The notes under the pieces: generated by a model
What the model saw: only the letters and a program-made list of their open reading frames with translations
The model's database searches: none
Told to the model about the DNA's origin: nothing
Translations under genes and position numbers: made by a program
Origin: Pedobacter jejuensis
Lineage (GTDB): Bacteria; Bacteroidota; Bacteroidia; Sphingobacteriales; Sphingobacteriaceae
Direction: 5' to 3'
DNA: 64,000 nucleotides
NCBI RefSeq assembly: GCF_003725795.1
Contig: NZ_RBEE01000044.1
Coordinates: forward strand, 62,001 to 126,000
In this document: piece by piece, positions 34,539-44,328 of the stretch
Numbering within the stretch: the stretch's first letter is position 1
How the letters are laid out: every line of letters begins with the position of its first letter

Positions 34539-34573
34539 TAAAGATATGCTGAAGCAAGTTCAGCATGATGTTA

Positions 34574-35980
34574 TTAAATATGTATTGCTCTGTTATCGGT
34601 AGCAGCTAATGCAGCCTCTTTGAAAGCTTCTGTATAGGTTGGATGCGCATGGCTTGTACGAGCAATGTCTTCTGCAGATGCTCGGAACTCCATAGCTAGA
34701 ACAGCTTCTGCAATCATATCTGCAGCACGTGGACCAATCATGTGTACGCCTAAAACTTCATCCGTTTCGGCATCAGCCAATACTTTAATGAAACCATCGG
34801 TATCCATACTTGCTTTCGCTCGTCCGCTGGCTTTGAAAGGGAAAGAACCAGCTTTGTATTTTGTACCTTTTTCTTTCAATTGCTCTTCTGTTAAACCAAC
34901 AGAGGCAACTTCTGGCCAAGTGTACACTACACCTGGTATTAAGTTATAATTGATGTGTGGTTTTTGTCCGGCAATGGTTTCCGCAACATACGTTCCTTCA
35001 TCTTCAGCCTTGTGTGCTAACATGGCACCGGTAATTACATCACCAATTGCATAAACACCAGGAACTGAAGTTTCTAAATGTTCATTTACCGGAATTTTTT
35101 TACCTCTTTCTTCAATGGTAATTCCGATTTTATCTAAACCCAAACCTTCGCTGTAAGCGGTACGACCAACGGCAACGATACAATAATCTGCATCGAAATT
35201 TACGGCTTCGCCTTTAGCATTTTCTGCAGTTACGGTTACGGTTTTACCCTTGTTGGTAGCACCAGTAACTTTATGACCCATGTAAAATTCCATACCAAGG
35301 TTCTTTTTCAATATACGCTGAAGTTCTTTTCCTAAACTGGCATCCATTGTTGCGATGATGGAAGGCAAAAATTCGATTACAGAAACTTTTGTACCCAGGC
35401 GAGCATAAACGGAGCCTAACTCTAAACCAATAACGCCACCACCAATAACAACCATTGATTTTGGAACTTCTTTAATATTTAAAGCTTCTGTTGAAGTGAT
35501 AATTCGTTTTTTATCTATTGGTAAGAATGGCAATGCTGTTGGTTTTGAACCAGTAGCAATAATTACATTTTTAGCTGTTAGTGTTTCTGTAGAACCATCT
35601 GTTTTGGTAACGAGAATGGTGTTTTTATCTACAAAAGAACCAAGCCCTTCGTATGAATCGATTTTATTCTTCTTAAATAAATAAGTAATACCTGCAGTAT
35701 TTTGAGCAACAACGTCGTCTTTACGAGCAATCATTTGCGGCATGTTTACTTTAAGGTTTTTTAAATCGATACCGTGAGTGGTAAACGTATGTGCGGCGTT
35801 ATGGAAATGTTCTGAAGAATCTAACAAAGCTTTTGATGGAATACAGCCAACATTTAAGCAAGTACCTCCAAAAGTTTTATATTTTTCTATAACTGCAGTT
35901 TTTAAACCTAACTGAGCACAACGGATTGCGCCAACATAACCGCCCGGTCCTGAACCGATAACAACGACATCGTATTGCAT
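34574..35980 (-). CDS. lpdA: Dihydrolipoyl dehydrogenase (E3)
   Basis: The 468-residue flavoprotein has the FAD motif VVVIGSGPGGYVGAI at the start, the redox-active disulfide C41/C46 in GGTCLNVGCIPSK, an NAD motif VVIGGGVIGLELGSVYARLG (about 175-194), the second FAD motif VYAIGDV and the C-terminal interface with catalytic His in HAHPTYTE. It reoxidises dihydrolipoamide for the pyruvate, 2-oxoglutarate and branched-chain dehydrogenases and the glycine cleavage system. The ATG at 35980 is chosen because the upstream 46 codons of the open frame do not match the family. No E1/E2 genes are adjacent. Confidence 0.96.
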   Translation of the reverse strand: MQYDVVVIGSGPGGYVGAIRCAQLGLKTAVIEKYKTFGGTCLNVGCIPSKALLDSSEHFHNAAHTFTTHGIDLKNLKVNMPQMIARKDDVVAQNTAGITYLFKKNKIDSYEGLGSFVDKNTILVTKTDGSTETLTAKNVIIATGSKPTALPFLPIDKKRIITSTEALNIKEVPKSMVVIGGGVIGLELGSVYARLGTKVSVIEFLPSIIATMDASLGKELQRILKKNLGMEFYMGHKVTGATNKGKTVTVTAENAKGEAVNFDADYCIVAVGRTAYSEGLGLDKIGITIEERGKKIPVNEHLETSVPGVYAIGDVITGAMLAHKAEDEGTYVAETIAGQKPHINYNLIPGVVYTWPEVASVGLTEEQLKEKGTKYKAGSFPFKASGRAKASMDTDGFIKVLADAETDEVLGVHMIGPRAADMIAEAVLAMEFRASAEDIARTSHAHPTYTEAFKEAALAATDNRAIHI

Positions 35981-36147
35981 AATTTCTTGATAATTTTGAT
36001 TGACCAAAGGTAGGGAAAAAAGGTTGAAGGTAAAAGGCAGAAGGCTGAGGTTAAAAGACATGATGCCGTAAAATTTCAGCAATCTGAACAGAAATAAGAA
36101 CTGCAGACGCTGCACCACAAACTGAAAATTGCCAACTGCAAACTGAT

Positions 36148-37314
36148 TTACGGCATTACCTCAAAAAGAAAAAACTGCTGTACCTGTGCTTTAGAAAAGT
36201 TATTATCTACGCAGAAAATTAATGTCTTGTGTCCGTTTGGTAGGTTTGGACCAAAAGTTATACCTTCAAAATTGTCGATATGAATATTTAAACTATCAAA
36301 ATCAAACAGTAATTTCTTTTTTAAAGGCCTTGGAGGGGTTTTCATAAATGATGCATTGTTGATTTCATTTTCGGCATCGTTTAAATCAACAAGATAAAGT
36401 TTTATAAAAGTATGATCGTCATGCCCTTTTGCCCAAGCACGCTCCATAATTAGAAGCGTATGGTTATTAATTGCCAAAATTTCTGAGATGCCATTTAAAT
36501 TCCAATCGCTTGCTGAAGTTGGATTTACTGGCAACTCACCCAAATTATAAGCGTATTGTGCTGTATTTCTTTTACTATCAACATCAAATTTAGAAATCCG
36601 GGTTAAGGCTCCAGCGAAGCCGAATGCAGCTTGTTTTCCATCTTGATAAAGCGGCTCTTCTAAACTGGCATACAGCGATTTATAATTATCGGCATAACTT
36701 AAGCCTTCAAAGAAAGCATTTTTTCGAACACCATAAGTTTGCTTTGTAATTTCAAATCCCTTTGGCAAAGGCACCGTATCCAAAAATTTTCCTTGCGTAG
36801 ATATAAATGTTAAAGCGGGTTGTACTAGTGTTGTATCTGTTGCCCTGTATAATCTTTCACCTTCATTACTCCATACTAGCCGATTTCTAATTGGGTCGAA
36901 ACGAACCGATTCACCATCAGCTTTAGAATTTTTTCCATATTGATATTTTGGATATTGCTGCCCGTTTTTCTGTAAAATTGGTGTAACGCCAGTAAGTCTA
37001 ATGGTATCAATTTTATTAGCTTTAATATCAATTTTTGCAGTATAAACTCTCGCCGGACTATACTGTGAAGGGTCATCGCTAATTAAAAAATATTGATCGT
37101 TCTTTGCATCATAATCGATTCCGGATAAACCACCAACCATTGTACTTTGAAAATTAGTAGTGTGTGGCAAAATATATTCATCCAAAAACTTGATAGATGA
37201 AATTGATGTTTCTACTTGCTTTGATATATTTCGTGTTGACGAACAAGAAGCCAACAGCAAAACAAATAGAAAATAAATTAATGAATTTTTGTGTGATGGT
37301 TTTTTCAATTTCAA
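36148..37314 (-). CDS. Phytase-like/esterase-like domain lipoprotein
   Basis: The 388-residue product has a lipoprotein signal with lipobox LLASC (Cys at about 24). The rest matches the phytase-like domain (called esterase-like activity of phytase): GGLSGIDYDAKNDQYFLISDD near the start (split), ADGESVRFDPIRNRLVWSNEGE in the middle and NFEGITFGP near the end, a propeller-type pattern with many acidic residues that can bind metal. The true substrate is not known for most of these; phosphate ester or organophosphate hydrolysis at the cell surface is possible. Confidence 0.85.
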   Translation of the reverse strand: MKLKKPSHKNSLIYFLFVLLLASCSSTRNISKQVETSISSIKFLDEYILPHTTNFQSTMVGGLSGIDYDAKNDQYFLISDDPSQYSPARVYTAKIDIKANKIDTIRLTGVTPILQKNGQQYPKYQYGKNSKADGESVRFDPIRNRLVWSNEGERLYRATDTTLVQPALTFISTQGKFLDTVPLPKGFEITKQTYGVRKNAFFEGLSYADNYKSLYASLEEPLYQDGKQAAFGFAGALTRISKFDVDSKRNTAQYAYNLGELPVNPTSASDWNLNGISEILAINNHTLLIMERAWAKGHDDHTFIKLYLVDLNDAENEINNASFMKTPPRPLKKKLLFDFDSLNIHIDNFEGITFGPNLPNGHKTLIFCVDNNFSKAQVQQFFLFEVMP

Positions 37315-37540
37315 ATGGTTTATTAGTAAAAGTATTAAAATGTTGAAGGAAAATAATGAATGAATTATTTTTTAGAAAATTTTAATTCTGCAGAGATCTG
37401 TGATATCAGAGGGGAATTCTTTAGCCAAAGAATAATTTTGTAAAAATGCTTATCTGATTGGGCGATTTAAAATCTTCTCCCGTGGATAACGCAGATTTAC
37501 GCAGAACAAATTTTGAGAACGCTTTTGCGAAGTTGTGAAA

Positions 37541-37574
37541 ACAAAAAACCGCTTTAATAAAAATCAAAGCGGCT
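37541..37574 (-). terminator. Terminator of the DUF6515 gene
   Basis: CCGCTTT pairs with AAAGCGG; on the minus strand the stem is followed by TTTTTTG. Confidence 0.75.
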
Positions 37575-37594
37575 TCATCTATCTTAAAAAGATA

Positions 37595-38488
37595 CTAATA
37601 TAGTTTACCAATAACACGGTAACTTGTAGTGTTTCCACTTATAACCTCTTCATAATAAACGTCATCAGGGGAAACAAAATATTTTTCATTTTTAATGGTA
37701 ACTTCTCTACAACCTTCTGGCAATACATTAATAACATCACCGATTTGGTGTGTATCAATCGGACCATCAGTTGTATTTAAAACCCCATCTTTACCAGCAA
37801 CAATATAAACTGTTTTACCATCCTTATCTGTTCCTTGCGTGTAATAAATGCCTTTATACTCGTAATAATCTACACCATCAATCGTAACTAACTCTGCTTC
37901 TGATGGTAAATTTGGCACTTCTGCACCTACTGGCGGAACAACAACCTGATAATTATTTTCATATTGACGGTAAAATAACCCACCTGAATAATAAAACTGA
38001 TCTTGCCCGTAATAAAATGGATAATAACCAAAGGGCAAAACATTTAAACGAAAGCCGATGAATGGTCTGTAATAATTGTAGTAACCGAAGTATGCTCTAT
38101 TTCTAAATCCTGAACGATAGCCGAAACCCGGATGATAAGCATACCCAGGTCTGTTGTATCCAACACCTGGTCTGTAACCATTATTTGAACGATATCCTGG
38201 TCGTTCCGGTCTGCCAGAACTATAGCGACCACCTTGTGAATTATTAAAGCTACCACGATTTGGTGCTTGAGAAATCCTATTGTTTGATGAAGGCGCTTGC
38301 GCAGATGGTTGCCTGAAACCGCCACCTCTCGATGGTGATACAGAACTGGAACGACCTCCTCCTCCACCAATGCTACCACCGCCGCCGCCTCTGCTTGGTC
38401 TTTGAGCTGAAGCACTGTCTACAGCTAATGTTGCCATCACAGCTACTGCCGCAAAAACAACCAATGTTTTATTTAATAACCTTTTCAT
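37595..38488 (-). CDS. DUF6515 family exported protein with Gly/Arg/Ser-rich region
   Basis: The 297-residue protein has a signal peptide (to about SASAQ, residue 29), a low-complexity segment rich in Gly, Arg, Ser, Pro and Asn (about 30-115), a Tyr/Phe-rich segment (FGYYPFYYGQDQFYYSGGLFYRQ, split, about 150-180) and two copies of a YY-containing small domain (VDYYEYKGIYYTQ and KYFVSPDDVYYEEV). This fits the DUF6515 family of the Bacteroidota. The function is unknown; the composition suggests surface or matrix material. It has its own terminator. Confidence 0.88.
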   Translation of the reverse strand: MKRLLNKTLVVFAAVAVMATLAVDSASAQRPSRGGGGGSIGGGGGRSSSVSPSRGGGFRQPSAQAPSSNNRISQAPNRGSFNNSQGGRYSSGRPERPGYRSNNGYRPGVGYNRPGYAYHPGFGYRSGFRNRAYFGYYNYYRPFIGFRLNVLPFGYYPFYYGQDQFYYSGGLFYRQYENNYQVVVPPVGAEVPNLPSEAELVTIDGVDYYEYKGIYYTQGTDKDGKTVYIVAGKDGVLNTTDGPIDTHQIGDVINVLPEGCREVTIKNEKYFVSPDDVYYEEVISGNTTSYRVIGKLY

Positions 38489-38689
38489 TTTTTTGTGTTT
38501 AAAACAATTGTATATAAGACGAGAGAAACCTATAAAAGATTATCTAACAATTTTAATTTAACTAAATTCTGATAATGGAATGACTATCAATGTATTTTAC
38601 ATCTTAACAAACCTTTTACCAGATGTTTTTTCTATTCAATTCTGATAAATCCTATATTTAAATTTTATTCCTAAAAACCAACCTCAACA

Positions 38690-40558
38690 ATGAACCCTTG
38701 TAAAATTTTAGGTCTATTAATTTGTCTGTTTCTATCCAGCAATTTAATGGCTCAGCAATCCGATTCGGCTTACGTAAAAGAAAATTACACAAAAATAGAA
38801 CGTAAAATACAAATGCGAGATGGTGTTAAACTTTTTACTTCGATTTATATACCCAAAAATCAATCCAAAAAATATCCTTTTTTAATTAACAGAACCCCCT
38901 ATACTGTAGCACCTTACGGGGAAGATAAATTCAAGCTTAGTTTAGGAAATTTTCCTGCAATGATGCGTGAAGGTTTTATTTTTGTCTATCAAGATGTGCG
39001 TGGAAGGTGGATGAGCGAAGGAACCTTTGAAGATATTCGTCCGCAAACTTTAAAAAAGGGAAAAACGGCTGTAGATGAAAGTACCGATACTTACGATACA
39101 ATAGATTGGCTGGTTAAAAATATCAAAAATAATAATGGAAACGCTGGTATTTATGGCATTTCCTATCCTGGCTTTTATTCTACCACGTCATTACCAAATT
39201 CTCACCCGGCATTAAAAGCGGTTTCGCCACAAGCCCCTGTAACCGATTGGTTTATTGGAGATGATTTTCATCATGGTGGCTCGCTATTTTTAATGGATGC
39301 ATTTACTTTTATGAGTGGTTTTGGCGTTCCTCGTTTGCAGCCCATTACACCCGATAAAGGCCCAAAAGGTTTCAAATTTCCCATACAGGATAATTATCGT
39401 TTTTATTTAGAAGCGGGTTCTGTTAAAAATTTAAAAGATAAATACTTTGCCGATAGCATTAAATTTTGGAATGATTTATTCAAACATCCAAACCTGGATA
39501 CGTTCTGGAAAGCGAGATTTATTCTTCCACATTTAAAAAATGTAAAACCAGCAGTTATGGTTGTTGGAGGCTTTTTTGATGCTGAAGATGCTTATGGAAC
39601 TTTTGCAACTTATAAGGCGATAGAAAAACAAAATCCAGCGGCAAAAAATATTCTTGTTGCAGGTCCGTGGTTTCATGGTGGTTGGGTTCGTAGCGATGGC
39701 GCTTCTTTTGGAGATATTAATTTCGGTAAAACCACAAGCATCGATTACCAAAAACAATTCGAACTTCCATTTTTTAAACATTATTTAAAAGGTGAAGGTG
39801 ATTTTAATGCTGCAGAAGCAAATATTTTTGTAACAGGAAGCAACGAATGGAAAAAGTTTACTGCATGGCCACCTAAGGAGGTTGAAACAAAAAATCTTTA
39901 TTTACAACCCAACGGAAAACTAGCATTTGAAAAAGTTGGCAGAACTGATAGCTGGGATGAATATGTTAGCGACCCAAATAATCCTGTGCCTTACCAGGAT
40001 GGCGTACAAACCAGGCGTACCCGAGAATATATGATTGATGACCAGCGTTTTGCAGCCCGCAGACCAGATGTTAAAACTTATCAAACTGATGCTTTAACTG
40101 AAGATATCACATTAACCGGCCCTGTACTTGCTAATCTTGTAGTTTCTACAACTGGAACCGATGCTGATTATGTAGTTAAATTGATTGATGTTTATCCTGA
40201 GGACGAACCGAATCCTAAACCCAACCCAAACAACATTATAATGGGTGGTTATGAAATGCTGGTACGTGGCGAAATACTTCGGGGCAAATACCGCAACAGC
40301 TTCGAAAAACCCGAGCCATTTGTTCCAGGTGCAATTACAAAAGTTAATTATGCTTTACCTGATGTTGCACATACTTTTAAGAAAGGACACAAAATTATGG
40401 TGCAGATTCAAAATTCTTGGTTTCCATTAGCAGATAGAAATCCGCAAAAATTCATGGATATTTACCAGGCAGAACCCGGTGATTTCCAAAAAGCAACTCA
40501 TAAAATTTACCACGATACATCAAACAGTTCTTACATCAGCTTATCTGTTTTAAAATAA
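38690..40558 (+). CDS. Secreted CocE/NonD-family acyl hydrolase (alpha-amino-acid ester hydrolase-like), copy 1
   Basis: The 622-residue protein has a signal peptide (to about MAQ, residue 22), an alpha/beta-hydrolase domain with Ser158 in GISYPGF, Asp297 in GGFFDAED and His329 in GPWFHGGW as catalytic triad, and a C-terminal jelly-roll domain (about 440-620) of the X-Pro dipeptidyl-peptidase type. The acidic cluster DTYDTIDWLVKN and GEDKF motif are like those of alpha-amino-acid ester hydrolases, which act on amino-acid esters and beta-lactam side chains. It starts an operon with its paralogue (6 bp later) and an M1 peptidase. Peptide-derived substrates are a reasonable guess. Confidence 0.9.
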   Translation: MNPCKILGLLICLFLSSNLMAQQSDSAYVKENYTKIERKIQMRDGVKLFTSIYIPKNQSKKYPFLINRTPYTVAPYGEDKFKLSLGNFPAMMREGFIFVYQDVRGRWMSEGTFEDIRPQTLKKGKTAVDESTDTYDTIDWLVKNIKNNNGNAGIYGISYPGFYSTTSLPNSHPALKAVSPQAPVTDWFIGDDFHHGGSLFLMDAFTFMSGFGVPRLQPITPDKGPKGFKFPIQDNYRFYLEAGSVKNLKDKYFADSIKFWNDLFKHPNLDTFWKARFILPHLKNVKPAVMVVGGFFDAEDAYGTFATYKAIEKQNPAAKNILVAGPWFHGGWVRSDGASFGDINFGKTTSIDYQKQFELPFFKHYLKGEGDFNAAEANIFVTGSNEWKKFTAWPPKEVETKNLYLQPNGKLAFEKVGRTDSWDEYVSDPNNPVPYQDGVQTRRTREYMIDDQRFAARRPDVKTYQTDALTEDITLTGPVLANLVVSTTGTDADYVVKLIDVYPEDEPNPKPNPNNIIMGGYEMLVRGEILRGKYRNSFEKPEPFVPGAITKVNYALPDVAHTFKKGHKIMVQIQNSWFPLADRNPQKFMDIYQAEPGDFQKATHKIYHDTSNSSYISLSVLK

Positions 40559-40564
40559 ATCAAT

Positions 40565-42436
40565 ATGAAATATCTAAAAGTTATATTATCACTATTCCTT
40601 TTATCTGCTACGGCAAGTTTTGCCCAAACCAATAGCAGCTACACGAAAGAAAATTTCACCAAAAAAGAAATCTACATTACCATGCGAGATGGGGTGAAAC
40701 TATTTACAGCCATTTATACGCCAAAAGATGCTGCGAAAGATAAAAAATATCCGATGATTATGCAGCGGACTTGTTATAGCATTGCACCTTATGGAGAAGA
40801 CAAATTTCCTGCAAAATTAGGCCCATCTGATTTGATGATGAAAGAAGGTTATATCGTAGTGATGCAGGATGTTCGTGGCCGTTATAAGAGCGAAGGTACC
40901 TTTACAAACATGACACCGGTTATTGATAACAAAAAAGCAAAAACTGATGTTGACGAAGGTTCTGATACTTATGATACGATTGATTGGCTGGTAAAAAATG
41001 TCGCCAACAATAACGGCAAGGTTGGTCAATGGGGAATTTCTTACCCGGGTTTTTACACCGCAGCAGGTATTTTAAGTAACCATCCTGCTTTAAAAGCTTC
41101 GTCTCCACAAGCTCCAATTTCCGATTTCTTCTTTGATGATTTCCACCACAACGGTTCATTTCTACAAAGCTATTTCTTTACTTTTCCTGTGTTTGGGGTT
41201 CAAAAAACTCAGCCAGAAACTGCAGCATGGTATGGCAAGCAAACCATCAAACCAAATACTAAAGATGGCTATCAATTTGCATTGGATTTAGGTCCGCTAA
41301 CAAATGCTGATAAATATTACAAGGATAATTTTTTCTGGCAAGAAACCGTGAACCACCCAAACTATGATGAATTTTGGCAAAAACGCGGTCTGTTAAAACA
41401 TTATAATACTGTTAAACCAGCAGTAATGGTAGTTGGTGGTTGGTATGATGCAGAAGATTTATCAGGACCATTAAATATTTATAAATCAATTGAAAAGAAA
41501 AACCCAAACACATATAATACAATTGTGATGGGACCTTTTGGGCATGGAAGATGGAGCCGAGAAACCGGACACACCATGCACAGTAACGTGTATTTTGGAG
41601 ATAGCATTGCAACATTCTATCAAAAAAACATCGAAGCCAAATTCTTTAACCATTTCTTAAAAGGTAATGGCGATAAAAATTCTGGTTTACCAGAAGCATA
41701 CATGTTCGATACAGGAAAAAAAAATTGGGAAACATTTAACAAATGGCCAACCGAAAAAGCGACAAAACAAAAACTTTATTTAGGTGCCGATGGAAAATTA
41801 AGCATGACTGCTCCCACATCAGCAGGCGCTGTAAATTACATCAGCGACCCATTAAAACCTGTTCCTTATACTGAAGATTTAACTACAACGCTGGGTTTTA
41901 CACCGCATAATTATATGAGCGAAGACCAACGTTTTGCTGGCAGAAGACCCGATGTATTGGTGTATCAAACAGAAATCCTGGATAATGATATTACCCTGGG
42001 TGGCGAAATTATGTCGCATTTAAAAATTGCTACTACTGGTACCGACGCTGATTTTATTGTTAAGCTAATTGATGTTTACCCTGCCGATGAACCAAACAAT
42101 CCATACATGCCAAATAAAAGCATTACGTTAAGCAATTATTGGCAAATGGTACGCTCAGAAGTTATGCCTGCCCGCTTCCGTAACAGTTTCGAAAAACCCG
42201 AAGCTTTAGTAGCAAACCAGAAAACCGATGTTAATTTTAGATTACAGGATGTTTTACACACATTCAAAAAAGGACATAGAATTATGATTCAAGTGCAAAG
42301 TACAGCATTTCCGTTATTTGCACGTAACCCACAAAAATTTGTAGAAAACCCATATAAAGCTACCGAAGCCGACTACATTAAAGCCACTCAAACTATATTT
42401 AACGATAGTTTTATTGAAGTTGATGTGATTAAATAG
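40565..42436 (+). CDS. Secreted CocE/NonD-family acyl hydrolase, copy 2
   Basis: This 623-residue paralogue of the preceding gene has the same layout: signal peptide (to about FAQ, residue 21), hydrolase domain with Ser159 in WGISYPGF, Asp in GGWYDAED, His in GPFGHGRW, and a jelly-roll tail. The two proteins align along their whole length (QDVRGR, SEGTF, DTYDTIDWLVKN, RRPDV, RNSFEKPE), so they come from tandem duplication but have diverged a good deal, which suggests different substrates. The gene follows after only six bases and precedes the M1 peptidase gene. Confidence 0.9.
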   Translation: MKYLKVILSLFLLSATASFAQTNSSYTKENFTKKEIYITMRDGVKLFTAIYTPKDAAKDKKYPMIMQRTCYSIAPYGEDKFPAKLGPSDLMMKEGYIVVMQDVRGRYKSEGTFTNMTPVIDNKKAKTDVDEGSDTYDTIDWLVKNVANNNGKVGQWGISYPGFYTAAGILSNHPALKASSPQAPISDFFFDDFHHNGSFLQSYFFTFPVFGVQKTQPETAAWYGKQTIKPNTKDGYQFALDLGPLTNADKYYKDNFFWQETVNHPNYDEFWQKRGLLKHYNTVKPAVMVVGGWYDAEDLSGPLNIYKSIEKKNPNTYNTIVMGPFGHGRWSRETGHTMHSNVYFGDSIATFYQKNIEAKFFNHFLKGNGDKNSGLPEAYMFDTGKKNWETFNKWPTEKATKQKLYLGADGKLSMTAPTSAGAVNYISDPLKPVPYTEDLTTTLGFTPHNYMSEDQRFAGRRPDVLVYQTEILDNDITLGGEIMSHLKIATTGTDADFIVKLIDVYPADEPNNPYMPNKSITLSNYWQMVRSEVMPARFRNSFEKPEALVANQKTDVNFRLQDVLHTFKKGHRIMIQVQSTAFPLFARNPQKFVENPYKATEADYIKATQTIFNDSFIEVDVIK

Positions 42437-42472
42437 TCTAAAATCAATTTCTGATTGGCTCACAAAAATAAA

Positions 42473-44131
42473 ATGAAAAAGCTACTATTATTATTGACGC
42501 TTATTTTAAGCGTTCTTATATCAAATGCCCAATTAATGGGCAAAAAGCAGGTTAATACAAGAGCAGATAGTTTGCGTGGTACTTTAACGCCTTTACGTAC
42601 TTGCTATGATATTAATTATTACCACTTAGATGTTAATATAGATTTGGAGCAGAAATCTGTAAGTGGCAGCAATGAATTTGTTTTTACGGCAGCACAAGAT
42701 TTTAGCAAACTCCAATTCGATTTGTTTTCTAATTTAAAAGTTGAAAAAGTTGTTTATAAAAACACAGAGCTACCTTATAGCAGAGAATTTAATGCTGTAT
42801 TTGTGAACTTCCCAAAAACAATTAAAAAAGGCACGAAAGATAAATTTACGGTTTTCTATTCGGGGAATCCACCTGTAGCACGTAACCCGCCTTGGGACGG
42901 AGGCTTTATTTTCAAAAAAGATTCTGCCGGAAATCCGTGTGTTTCTGTTGCATGCCAAGGTTTAGGTGCCAGCGTTTGGTGGCCAAATAAAGATCATCAA
43001 AGTGATGAAGTTGACAGTATGTTAATTAGCATCAGCGTACCTAAACAATTACAAGAAATCTCTAATGGAAGATTGAGAAGCATTACAGATAAACCTGATG
43101 GCACCAAGCAGTACAATTGGTTTGTTGGAAACCCAATTAACAATTATGATGTTACGTTTTACATTGGTAAATATGCCCATTGGACAGATACTTACGATGG
43201 TGAAGCTGGAAAATTAAGTCTTGATTTTTGGGCTTTACAGGTAGATAGTGCAAAAGCACGCCCCCACTGGGAAGCCGACGTAAAACCGATGTTAAAATGT
43301 TTTGAATATTGGTTTGGTCCTTATCCTTGGTATAAAGATGGCTATAAGTTAGTTCAGGCACCCCATTTAGGTATGGAGCATCAAAGTGCTGTGGCTTATG
43401 GAAATCAATTTAAAAAAGGTTATTTAGGTGGCGATTTAAGTGGCACCGGACATGGATTAAAGTGGGATTATATTACAGTACATGAAAGTGGGCACGAATG
43501 GTTCGGAAACAGCATTACATCTAAAGATATAGCCGATATGTGGATACATGAAGGTTTTACAGATTATTCTGAAACGCTATTTACGGAGTGTAGCGAAAAC
43601 AAACAGGCTGCTGATGAATATGTGATTGGCATCAGAAAAAGCATCGGAAACCGAACACCGATTATTGGTCCTTATGGGGTAAACAAAGAAGGTTCTGGAG
43701 ATATGTATTATAAAGGTGCAAACCTAATTCATACCATCCGCCAGTTGATAAACGATGATGAAAAATTTAGGCAGATTTTACGGGGTTTAAGTAAAACTTT
43801 CTATCATAAAACAGTAACAACCGCCGAAGTAGAAAATTATATCGCAAATAAAAGTGGTTTAAAATTAGACAAGGTTTTCGACCAATATTTACGCTACAGC
43901 AAAATTCCTGTTTTAGAGTATAAAATTAATAACAGTATGCTTTCTTATCGTTGGGTTACCGATGTTAAAGGTTTCGATATGCCTGTTAAAGTTTCGCTGA
44001 AAACTGGAAATTATTCCTTAATTAAGCCTACCAACGATTGGAAAACCATAAAGGTTGATGCAAGCATTAACGCAGACAATTTTAAAAACGACCCATTATT
44101 TTACATTGCAACAAAAAAGGTGGTGGATTAG
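42473..44131 (+). CDS. Secreted M1-family zinc aminopeptidase
   Basis: The 552-residue protein has a signal peptide (MKKLLLLLTLILSVLISNAQ) and the M1 catalytic site H337-E-S-G-H341 with the third zinc ligand E360 in IHEGFTDYSE, exactly the HExxH-18-E spacing. The exopeptidase motif is present in altered form as GMEHQSAVAYG instead of GAMEN, which places it in a side branch. The ATG at 42473 is chosen over a TTG six codons upstream. It removes N-terminal residues from peptides in the periplasm. It is 36 bp after the acyl-hydrolase pair, so all three likely form one peptide-scavenging operon. Confidence 0.92.
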   Translation: MKKLLLLLTLILSVLISNAQLMGKKQVNTRADSLRGTLTPLRTCYDINYYHLDVNIDLEQKSVSGSNEFVFTAAQDFSKLQFDLFSNLKVEKVVYKNTELPYSREFNAVFVNFPKTIKKGTKDKFTVFYSGNPPVARNPPWDGGFIFKKDSAGNPCVSVACQGLGASVWWPNKDHQSDEVDSMLISISVPKQLQEISNGRLRSITDKPDGTKQYNWFVGNPINNYDVTFYIGKYAHWTDTYDGEAGKLSLDFWALQVDSAKARPHWEADVKPMLKCFEYWFGPYPWYKDGYKLVQAPHLGMEHQSAVAYGNQFKKGYLGGDLSGTGHGLKWDYITVHESGHEWFGNSITSKDIADMWIHEGFTDYSETLFTECSENKQAADEYVIGIRKSIGNRTPIIGPYGVNKEGSGDMYYKGANLIHTIRQLINDDEKFRQILRGLSKTFYHKTVTTAEVENYIANKSGLKLDKVFDQYLRYSKIPVLEYKINNSMLSYRWVTDVKGFDMPVKVSLKTGNYSLIKPTNDWKTIKVDASINADNFKNDPLFYIATKKVVD

Positions 44132-44328
44132 ATAGATTGGTTTTAAACATAGAGATAAAGATTTGGTAAGATATTAAGAGCCGTATTCAATCTTGTTTTT
44201 TCAACTTCCAAAATATTTGAATAATAATTTTAAATCGATGCAACTTTTTAAAAAAACCACCGTCTTATTAAAAAACCCTAATCATATTCGCTTTAATGTG
44301 TTAAACAAAAAAGCATAATCTTATTACC

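Larger units (their letters stand above)
33924..34573. other. Repeat-rich intergenic region
   Basis: This 650-bp stretch has no gene. It contains an imperfect palindromic repeat (34044-34130), a half copy of it (34151-34184), two copies of a second repeat (34223-34320 and 34404-34460), the lpdA terminator (34505-34538) and a short perfect hairpin ATGCTGAA/TTCAGCAT (34546-34566). Confidence 0.7.

Noticed and set aside
38044-38415. 123-codon minus-strand frame within the DUF6515 gene
   Set aside because: It is an alternative frame of the Gly/Arg/Ser-rich region; only the longer frame has a signal peptide and a conserved C-terminal part.
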